A stretch of 11,051 nt of DNA from Bacteroidota bacterium (GTDB lineage: Bacteria; Bacteroidota; Bacteroidia; Bacteroidales; P3): contig JAUNWC010000023.1 of NCBI GenBank assembly GCA_030540495.1, positions 1 to 11,051 on the forward strand, written 5' to 3'. Below the pieces are notes generated by a model. It ran no database searches and was not told where the DNA came from. It saw only the letters and a program-made list of their open reading frames with translations. Shown piece by piece: positions 1 through 5,934 of the stretch; the first letter of the stretch is position 1; each line of letters opens with the position of its first letter. Position numbers and translations under genes: made by a program.

Positions 1-954
1 TTGTTTTACTTTTGTCGTTTGTTTTATGTTGAGGCTAAGGTTGTGAATAATATCTTTGTTCTTTGATTTATAGCCAATAACATAGTTTATGTCCTTGGGA
101 TTTACATACATATTTTGACCAATCTTATTTATATTCAACAATCTGTCTCGCCATATGGAAGAGAGTACAAGTTCAAAGAAGGATACATGAAAAGGTCCTG
201 CCAAATAACCTGCTCCGGATATCAAATCTTTGGAGGGGTGGAGACCAACTCTAAGAACTTTAACATCGCTATTTGCAAAAATTTTATATACTTCTTTTGT
301 CCAATCCACTGCCTCTTCTATGGAAAGTGGAGAATATTTTCCTTCTCTATATAGTTGTGCCAAAAAGGTCTGCTCTATAACCAAAGTGGGATATATTCTT
401 GTAGTCTTTGCTCCCAATTCCACTATTGTTTTAGCAGTATTGATGCTTTTTTCTTTGCTATCTAAGGGCAAGCCTATCATCATTTGTAAGCCAAGTTTGA
501 AACCATGGTTTTTTATCATTTCAGAGGCTTTGAAAACATCTTCTGCTCTGTGTCCTCGTTCAGAAAAAAACAAAACCTCGTTGTCTAAAGATTGAGCGCC
601 TAATTCTATGTCTAAAACATTGTGTTGTTTTAGATTAAGGAGGATTTCTTCGTTAATGTAGTCCGGGCGAGTGGATAGTCTTATGGATTTTACTTTGCCT
701 TCCTTAATATATGGTTGAACGGCTTGTAAATACTTATTTTGCAACTCTATATCTATTCCCGTAAAACTACCTCCAAAAAAAGCAACCTCTACTTCGCTCC
801 CTTCTTTTATGGTGGATAGATAAGAGCCTATGGTTTGTTTTACTTCTTGTATTGTAGGTGCTTTTGTTTGTCCGCTAATATGCCTTTGATTACAAAAAAT
901 ACAAGCATGAGGACAAGCCAAATGAGGAATAAATATAGGTATATTACAGTGCAT
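1..954 (-). CDS. Elp3-like radical SAM protein (3' end outside window)
   Basis: The frame is open for 318 codons from an ATG at 954 to the left edge, with no stop, so the C-terminus is missing. The protein begins MHCNIPIFIPH and carries the 4Fe-4S/SAM motif CPHACIFC (Cys14, Cys18, Cys21). FFGGSFTGI (residues 59-67) fits the SAM-binding glycine motif and GAQSLDNEVL (119-128) is a further radical SAM core motif. RIYPTLVIEQT at about 150-160 starts a region resembling the Radical_SAM_C domain that follows the core in Elp3-type enzymes. No acetyltransferase domain is visible in the part present. This matches the short bacterial proteins annotated only as radical SAM protein (Elp3/MiaB/NifB type), whose substrate is not established to my knowledge. 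It lies 93 bases downstream of wzc in the same direction, with a strong hairpin between them. I see no convincing -7/-33 promoter, so it may depend on read-through. Confidence 0.85.
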   Translation of the reverse strand, partial: MHCNIPIFIPHLACPHACIFCNQRHISGQTKAPTIQEVKQTIGSYLSTIKEGSEVEVAFFGGSFTGIDIELQNKYLQAVQPYIKEGKVKSIRLSTRPDYINEEILLNLKQHNVLDIELGAQSLDNEVLFFSERGHRAEDVFKASEMIKNHGFKLGLQMMIGLPLDSKEKSINTAKTIVELGAKTTRIYPTLVIEQTFLAQLYREGKYSPLSIEEAVDWTKEVYKIFANSDVKVLRVGLHPSKDLISGAGYLAGPFHVSFFELVLSSIWRDRLLNINKIGQNMYVNPKDINYVIGYKSKNKDIIHNLSLNIKQTTKVKQ

Positions 955-975
955 AAAAACGTTTTTTTATTTATA

Positions 976-1010
976 ATTATAGGACGAAATCTTTTTTTTC
1001 GTCCTATAAT
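976..1010. repeat. Perfect 14-bp inverted repeat between wzc and the radical SAM gene
   Basis: The arms attataggacgaaa (976-989) and tttcgtcctataat (997-1010) are exact reverse complements, separated by a 7-base loop. In the minus-strand transcript the hairpin follows the wzc stop codon by about 37 bases and ends 21 bases before the radical SAM start codon. Neither side carries a clean T-run: the minus strand continues TATAAATAAAAAAAC. It is therefore not a textbook intrinsic terminator. It could be an atypical terminator or 3' stabiliser for the wza-wzc mRNA, a leader hairpin limiting translation of the radical SAM gene, or a protein-binding palindrome. The structure is certain; its role is open. 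Confidence 0.7.
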
Positions 1011-1047
1011 CCATTTATCAAACAATTTAATAGTTATAACTTACATT

Positions 1048-3657
1048 TTATATCTGGTACTTCCTTTTAAATCCCCCCCCCCCATCAGCACTATCTATGT
1101 GAGTTTCAATACCATAGGTCTTTTTACGGGAATTTCTATTTGATTTTTTGGAATGTTTTAGACTTGCCTCATCATCAAAATAGCCATATCCATAAGAAGT
1201 GCCATAACCATACTTGCCACCATAACCATATCCGTATTTACCGCCATAGCCATAGTTTCCGTATGCATATACTTTGCCATATCCATACTTTTGCATAAGT
1301 GTTTCTACATAGTTAAGTATGAAATTAACTTTTACATTGCTTCTTTGTTCCATTTCCACCAAAGAGTTTCGTAATATAGAGGCAGAAGTTTGTCCAAGAC
1401 GTACCATATAAAGGACAACATCCACTTGTTTGGCAAGAGTCTGAGCATCTGCTATAAGATTTACAGGAGGAGTATCCAAAACGATATAGTCATATCTTTT
1501 CTTCAATTCTTCTATAAGAGTTTTCATCTTCTCAGAATCTATTATTTCAGAAGGATTAGGTGGCACTTGACCTACACAAACAACGTCAAAATTATCAAAT
1601 TCTGTGTGCTGAATAATATCATCAATCCCTGCCTTATCTATATAATAAGATACTATACCCTTTGAGGCATCAAGTCCAAAGGTTTTGTGGTATTTTGGTT
1701 TTCTAAGGTCGCATTCCAAAAGAAGAGTTTTACTCTTGTTTATAGAGAACACAGAAGCAATATTTACAGAAGTCAGAGACTTACCCTCGCTTGGCATAGA
1801 AGAGGTTACAAGTATAGTATTGCCCAAACCATCCTGTTTTGCATCTTTATTGGCCTCCAAAATGTATTTGACATTTGTTCTAATCGTCCTATAACACTCT
1901 GTGATTTGAGATTTTGGTTTGTTGAATACCATCAAAGGATTGCTACCCTCTGGAAAACGAGGAATATAACCAAGAATAGGACTTTGAGAAATCTTTTGCA
2001 AATCGTCCTTGCTGTCTATGGTATCCTTTGTTATGTACTTAATGAATATATACGCTCCCGGAACCAAAAGTCCAAGCACAAAAGCAATAAGGAAGTTAAG
2101 TGCAGTACGAGGATAAACTTTTGTGGCTACACTTGCTTTGTCTATTATCTTATGGTCTGGCAAAGCGGCATTCTTTGCTATCTCTGCATCTGCCCTCTTT
2201 TGATACAAGAAAGAGTATATCTCATCATTGAATTTGAATTGACGTTCAATGTTTATCATATTTCTCTCAGTGGAAGGCAATTTGTTGATTGCTAATTGCA
2301 ATTCGTTTTGTTGTCTATCCAATTCTTTTACAATAATGTTTGAAGCCTCTTTTATACTTTTCAAACTTTCCGATATCTGATTTCTTATTGTTTCTATTGT
2401 TGTTCTTAATTCTTTGATTCTCGGATTTTTTTCTGAACGTTTTGAGGAAGCGGTTTTGTATTCTATTATGGCATCAGATAATTTGCCTATAAGAGTATTA
2501 AGCACAACATCGGTAACACCAGCAGCCTCTGGTGAGGCTATACCTTCGTCAATTTTCGCTGTGTTTATATAGTTAGTAAGATAGGCATAATATTGTCTTT
2601 TTGCGTATTCTGAGGCTTTTTGCTCTTGTAGTTTATTGCTTTTTTCATACAAATATTGACCATCGTTGGTTAGGTTAAGAGTATTGTGTGCCTCTTTAAA
2701 TGACTCTTTCTTTGCTTCTGCAGTAGTAAGAGAGTCAGAGATAGCAACTATTTGATTATTAACAAAATCTATTGTAGCAACATTCAGATAGTTTTTCTCT
2801 TCAAAGGTTCTGTCTATATATACTTGGCAAAGAGTATTGACAAAATCAATAGCAATCTTAGGATTGTCGTCCTTAAATTTAATGGTTACTATGGAAGATT
2901 CTTTGTTTATAAGGTCTATCTTAGTGGAATTATAAGCCTCAGCCATCGCCTCCAAATTGTTAATCATAAAGGCGTATGGTAGGTCTATGTTTTTCTCGTC
3001 CCATTTGTCTTCCACAAGTTGTATTTTAAAACGCATACCGTCTTGGTTATACCACTCGTCTAATTTTAGTTTGGTATGTCGGCTTGGTATATTGGTTTTT
3101 TCGTCCAAAAGTTTGTCTTCCACATAGTCATATACAGAAACATTGCTTTTGGCATCGTAAGAAAGGTCTAAGGTATTTTTATCCAATATCTTTACCTTTA
3201 TATTTACGTTGGTTGGTTGAGGTTTGGTTATATCCAAAATTACCTCAAAAGGAGAATCCTTGTATATATCGTCATATCTAAAATTTAATCTTTGATAATA
3301 GGATACATACATATTCATTGTTTTAAGTACTTGTTTGGTAATGGTGTAGGATTGTATTGTTCCTATGGCGTTTTGAAAATCCTCGTTACCTGAACGCAAA
3401 AATGTTGTTCCCATTGACAAAGAGTTCAACATATCGTTATTTGTCTTTATTAATAGGGTGGAGGAAGCCTCGTATTTTGGTGTGGCATACCTATTAACAA
3501 AAAAAGCAAGTATCAAGGCTATCGCCACCGCTATGGCAAAAAGATACCATTTTTCGCGTACCTTAAACAGCAATTCGGAAACATTAATTTGATTTTCGTT
3601 CTCTTGTCCGTTTGCTTGGTTGTCTATTATTGGTTTGTTGGAAATATTCTGGCTCAT
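1048..3657 (-). CDS. wzc: Wzc-like polysaccharide co-polymerase / BY-type tyrosine autokinase
   Basis: This 869-residue inner-membrane protein would control chain length and export of a capsule or exopolysaccharide together with Wza. The order is: cytoplasmic N-terminus, first membrane helix at about 38-55, Wzz-type periplasmic region with long helical stretches at about 300-490, second membrane helix at about 519-541, then the cytoplasmic kinase. Kinase motifs are Walker A SSMPSEGKS (619-627), Walker A' LLLECDLRKP (645-654) and Walker B IVLDTPP (725-731). In A' the usual first Asp is Glu648. Residues 791-826 hold 14 tyrosines, the expected autophosphorylation cluster. A basic segment of about 40 residues follows, with a G11 run encoding Gly859-862 near the end. 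The gene starts six bases after the wza stop, and the two are probably co-transcribed. At 869 residues it is somewhat longer than usual for the family. No partner phosphatase is visible. Confident in family, inferred for substrate. Confidence 0.93.
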   Translation of the reverse strand: MSQNISNKPIIDNQANGQENENQINVSELLFKVREKWYLFAIAVAIALILAFFVNRYATPKYEASSTLLIKTNNDMLNSLSMGTTFLRSGNEDFQNAIGTIQSYTITKQVLKTMNMYVSYYQRLNFRYDDIYKDSPFEVILDITKPQPTNVNIKVKILDKNTLDLSYDAKSNVSVYDYVEDKLLDEKTNIPSRHTKLKLDEWYNQDGMRFKIQLVEDKWDEKNIDLPYAFMINNLEAMAEAYNSTKIDLINKESSIVTIKFKDDNPKIAIDFVNTLCQVYIDRTFEEKNYLNVATIDFVNNQIVAISDSLTTAEAKKESFKEAHNTLNLTNDGQYLYEKSNKLQEQKASEYAKRQYYAYLTNYINTAKIDEGIASPEAAGVTDVVLNTLIGKLSDAIIEYKTASSKRSEKNPRIKELRTTIETIRNQISESLKSIKEASNIIVKELDRQQNELQLAINKLPSTERNMINIERQFKFNDEIYSFLYQKRADAEIAKNAALPDHKIIDKASVATKVYPRTALNFLIAFVLGLLVPGAYIFIKYITKDTIDSKDDLQKISQSPILGYIPRFPEGSNPLMVFNKPKSQITECYRTIRTNVKYILEANKDAKQDGLGNTILVTSSMPSEGKSLTSVNIASVFSINKSKTLLLECDLRKPKYHKTFGLDASKGIVSYYIDKAGIDDIIQHTEFDNFDVVCVGQVPPNPSEIIDSEKMKTLIEELKKRYDYIVLDTPPVNLIADAQTLAKQVDVVLYMVRLGQTSASILRNSLVEMEQRSNVKVNFILNYVETLMQKYGYGKVYAYGNYGYGGKYGYGYGGKYGYGTSYGYGYFDDEASLKHSKKSNRNSRKKTYGIETHIDSADGGGGFKRKYQI
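1073..1083 (-). repeat. Run of 11 G (coding strand) near the 3' end of wzc
   Basis: Eleven consecutive C on the plus strand read as 11 G in wzc, encoding Gly859-Gly862. In such AT-rich DNA this run stands out sharply. Slippage by one base would change only the last residues. As given, the protein ends GGGGFKRKYQI (869 residues). With one more G it would end GGGGI (863). With one fewer G it would end GGGDLKGSTRYKM (871), stopping at 1041. All three are computed directly from the sequence. The run could be a contingency tract or a length error introduced in sequencing. Confidence 0.8.
1180..1287 (-). repeat. Degenerate Tyr/Gly coding repeat (Wzc tyrosine cluster)
   Basis: Codons 791-826 of wzc are built from imperfect YGYG / GGKYGYG units, such as GGKYGYGYGGKYGYG, giving 14 Tyr in 36 residues. 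In BY-kinases the tyrosine cluster at this position is phosphorylated in trans by the neighbouring subunit and sets the assembly state. The DNA repeat is diverged at third positions, so it is maintained as protein rather than as a recent exact duplication, although unit number could still vary between strains. Confidence 0.8.
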
Positions 3658-3663
3658 ATCCTA

Positions 3664-4488
3664 TTATTTCATATTGTTAATTGATACTATAATTGCTATA
3701 ATAGAGGTTATCAAAGATAAGGAAGAGGTAACCGTGGTCAAAGGAGGGTTGATAGTAGTTAGGGTCTTTGTGTTCTTATTAGGCTCCACATAGACTATAT
3801 CTCCCGGCCTAAGATAATAATTCTTGTTTTGCAAAACAGAGGCTTTCCTTATGTCCAATGTATAGACAATGTCCTCATCTGTGGTTTTTCTTACTATTCT
3901 TATCTTTTGTCTATTTCCATAATAGGTTAAATCTCCAGCAGCCAAAAGAGCGTCAAAAATATTCACCGCTGGCTGATAAAAAGTATAAACTCCCGGCTTA
4001 TTTACTTCTCCTGCAACTTTTATTCTAAATGTTACCATACGACACATAACCACAATGCCTTCGGTGTATTCTTCCGCTTTTTGTTTGATGGTTTGTTGTG
4101 CCTCCTCTAAAGTCATTCCCTCCACAAGCACTTTACCTATGGTAGGCAAATCTATGTAACCTTTTTGGTCTACTTCGTATGAATTTAGATACATTCCTTG
4201 GTCGCCATAAGTGGAATTGTAGTTGTTTTGAGTAGAGGATTGGAAAAGCGTCAAAGCCTTATCATCCAAAGAGGAATAAATCTGAATGTACAACATATCC
4301 TGAGGCTGTATCTTGTATTCTGGTGAAGCATTAGTATATCCCTCAGCATACTTATATATCATAGTATCGGGTTGATTTTCAGTTTTTAATTCATCATTTT
4401 GAAAGTAAATCAAATTCTTTTGAGATGTACAAGAAGCCAGCAGTACTATTATACCAACCCCCCAAAGTACATTGTTTAATTTTTTCAT
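3664..4488 (-). CDS. wza: Wza-like outer-membrane polysaccharide export lipoprotein
   Basis: The 274-residue product would form the outer-membrane exit channel for a polysaccharide, fed by Wzc. It has a lipoprotein signal with lipobox LLASC, the lipidated residue being Cys20. A Poly_export domain starts near YKIQPQDMLYIQIYS (57-71) and runs to about 150. One SLBB domain follows, recognisable by IKVAGEVNKPGVYTF (156-170) and LRPGDIVYVEP (226-236). The last 20 or so residues (about 252-271) are a hydrophobic segment that probably crosses the outer membrane, in place of the amphipathic helix of E. coli Wza. It is shorter than E. coli Wza (about 379 residues), with one SLBB instead of two, as usual in Bacteroidota. 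The ATG at 4488 is supported by the signal peptide. It has its own promoter and is followed closely by wzc. Confidence 0.93.
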   Translation of the reverse strand: MKKLNNVLWGVGIIVLLASCTSQKNLIYFQNDELKTENQPDTMIYKYAEGYTNASPEYKIQPQDMLYIQIYSSLDDKALTLFQSSTQNNYNSTYGDQGMYLNSYEVDQKGYIDLPTIGKVLVEGMTLEEAQQTIKQKAEEYTEGIVVMCRMVTFRIKVAGEVNKPGVYTFYQPAVNIFDALLAAGDLTYYGNRQKIRIVRKTTDEDIVYTLDIRKASVLQNKNYYLRPGDIVYVEPNKNTKTLTTINPPLTTVTSSLSLITSIIAIIVSINNMK

Positions 4489-4534
4489 ATCTATATCTTT
4501 TTCTTAGTTATTCTCTTATACTTATTTCAAAGTG

Positions 4535-4566
4535 CAAAATTAGTTCGTTTTTTTCTAATCACCAAA
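4535..4566 (-). promoter_or_regulatory. Bacteroidota-type promoter of wza-wzc
   Basis: On the minus strand, TTTG (4566-4563) is followed after 20 bases by TAATTTTG (4542-4535). This fits the known Bacteroidota consensus TTTG / 19-21 bases / TAnnTTTG at every fixed position. Transcription would start near 4529, giving a leader of about 40 bases before the wza ATG at 4488. It lies in the 83-base gap after miaB, so wza-wzc can be expressed independently of miaB. Confidence 0.75.
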
Positions 4567-4571
4567 TTTAA

Positions 4572-5876
4572 CTAACAAATACTACCTAAAAGAGTAGCAG
4601 AGGTGCAAGATTCTATTCTTACATTTACATAGTTGCCTTTTTCTTGTGAACCTTTGTCAAAAACGACTACTTTGTTTTGAGAGGTGCGACCAAAATATTT
4701 TGCACTATCTCTTTTGCTTTCTCCCTCCACTAATACCTCAAAGACTTTACCCACGTCTTTTTGATTACTTTTTAGAGATAGGTCTCTTTGTAGGGCTATG
4801 ATTTCGTTTAATCTCCTAACTTTTTCTTCTTCCGAGATATCGTCTTTGTATTTTTTTGCTGCAAGAGTACCGGGACGTTCCGAATACTTAAACATATAAG
4901 CAGAATCATATCCTACCCAAGACATTATATCCAATGTGGCTTGGTGGTCTTCCAATGTCTCAGAGCAAAACCCCGCAATAACATCAGTACTCAAGGAACA
5001 ATCAGGTATTTTATTGCGTATCATTCTTATTTTTTCTTTATAGTCTTCTAAGGAATATTTTCTGTTCATTAGTTTGAGCATTCTGTCACTACCCGATTGC
5101 ACAGGAAGATGTATGTACTTGCAAATATTATCGTATTTGGCTATAGAATCTATAAGTTCTTCGGAAATATCTTTTGGGTGAGAAGTGGCAAAACGCACTC
5201 TAAGTTTTGGGTCTATTTGTGCAACCATAACTATAAGTTGAGCAAAGTTAATCTTTTTGTTTCCTGCTTTGTACAAATAAGAATTAACATTTTGCCCCAA
5301 AAGAGTAATATCCCTATACCCCAAATCAAACAAATGTTTTGCTTGCTCTACCACACTCTCTGCCGAGCGACTTCTTTCTCTACCTCTTGTATAGGGTACT
5401 ACGCAATAAGAACAGAAGTTTTCACAGCCTCGCATTATGGAAATAAAAGCCGAAATACCATCTGTGTTTAATTCCATAGGAATAATATCTTCGTAAGTTT
5501 CTTTGTCCGATAGTATAACATCTACGGCAAAGGATTGTGATATTAATTCTGGTATTTTCCTATAAGAATCTGGACCTGCAACAATATCTACTTTATCCTC
5601 CTTTACAAGACTTTCTTTTAATCTCTCTGCCATACAACCAAGAATACCTATCTTCAAATAAGGTTTTTTCTTTTTTAGGGCTTGCAAATCATGCACTCTG
5701 TTGTGAATCCTTTTTTCTGCATTATCTCTTACTGCACAAGTGTTTATAAGTATAACGTCTGCCTCTTTATCACTATCTACCATAGAAAAACCATGCTCTA
5801 CTAACACTTTTCCTACTATGCCACTATCGGCTTGATTCATTTGGCATCCGTATGTCTCTATATATACATTTCTCAT
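4572..5876 (-). CDS. miaB: tRNA-2-methylthio-N6-dimethylallyladenosine synthase MiaB
   Basis: MiaB is a cytoplasmic enzyme with two 4Fe-4S clusters that adds a methylthio group to i6A37 in tRNAs reading UNN codons, using SAM. All three parts are present in 434 residues. The N-terminal UPF0004 domain has the auxiliary-cluster cysteines Cys11 (ETYGCQMNQADS), Cys47 (NTCAVRDNAEKR) and Cys81 (GCMAER). The radical SAM motif CENFCSYC supplies Cys151, Cys155 and Cys158, followed by VVPYTRGRERSR. A TRAM RNA-binding domain occupies about 372-434. The sequence QMNQADS and the length fit MiaB better than the related RimO or MtaB. The start at 5876 gives the standard N-terminus just before the first cysteine. 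A -7 box lies 20 bases upstream. The gene follows the PD40 gene by 58 bases and precedes wza by 83 bases, and it shows no functional link to the polysaccharide genes. Confidence 0.97.
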   Translation of the reverse strand: MRNVYIETYGCQMNQADSGIVGKVLVEHGFSMVDSDKEADVILINTCAVRDNAEKRIHNRVHDLQALKKKKPYLKIGILGCMAERLKESLVKEDKVDIVAGPDSYRKIPELISQSFAVDVILSDKETYEDIIPMELNTDGISAFISIMRGCENFCSYCVVPYTRGRERSRSAESVVEQAKHLFDLGYRDITLLGQNVNSYLYKAGNKKINFAQLIVMVAQIDPKLRVRFATSHPKDISEELIDSIAKYDNICKYIHLPVQSGSDRMLKLMNRKYSLEDYKEKIRMIRNKIPDCSLSTDVIAGFCSETLEDHQATLDIMSWVGYDSAYMFKYSERPGTLAAKKYKDDISEEEKVRRLNEIIALQRDLSLKSNQKDVGKVFEVLVEGESKRDSAKYFGRTSQNKVVVFDKGSQEKGNYVNVRIESCTSATLLGSIC

Positions 5877-5896
5877 TTATCTACAAAAGTTTAGTG

Positions 5897-5904
5897 CAAA
5901 AGTA
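5897..5904 (-). promoter_or_regulatory. miaB: Candidate -7 box upstream of miaB
   Basis: TACTTTTG on the minus strand matches TAnnTTTG and would place the transcript start about 15 bases before the miaB ATG. No TTTG is found 19-21 bases further upstream, only an A/T-rich stretch, so this is weaker than the wza promoter. The same ten bases, GTACTTTTGC, recur before the tRNA-Ser gene. Confidence 0.45.
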
Positions 5905-5934
5905 CTTATTTTTTTGTTAAAAATTTATAGTCGC

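Noticed and set aside
230..595. Open frame of 121 codons on the plus strand
   Set aside because: Antisense to the radical SAM gene, whose motifs are continuous across this stretch.
840..1025. Open frame of 61 codons on the minus strand with a hydrophobic stretch, covering the inverted repeat
   Set aside because: It mostly overlaps the radical SAM gene in another frame. Its hydrophobicity comes from AT-rich codons, and its start codon precedes the hairpin without support.
1180..1290. Closely spaced repeats that could suggest a CRISPR or tandem array
   Set aside because: The units are short, imperfect and in frame, encode the Tyr/Gly tail of Wzc, and have no unique spacers.
1687..2295. Open frame of 202 codons on the plus strand
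   Set aside because: Antisense to the kinase part of wzc, with no recognisable domain. wzc is clearly the real gene.
3658..3663. TAGGAT before the wzc ATG as a Shine-Dalgarno sequence
   Set aside because: The AGGA is only one base from the ATG, too close for normal pairing. The lineage generally does not rely on such sites.
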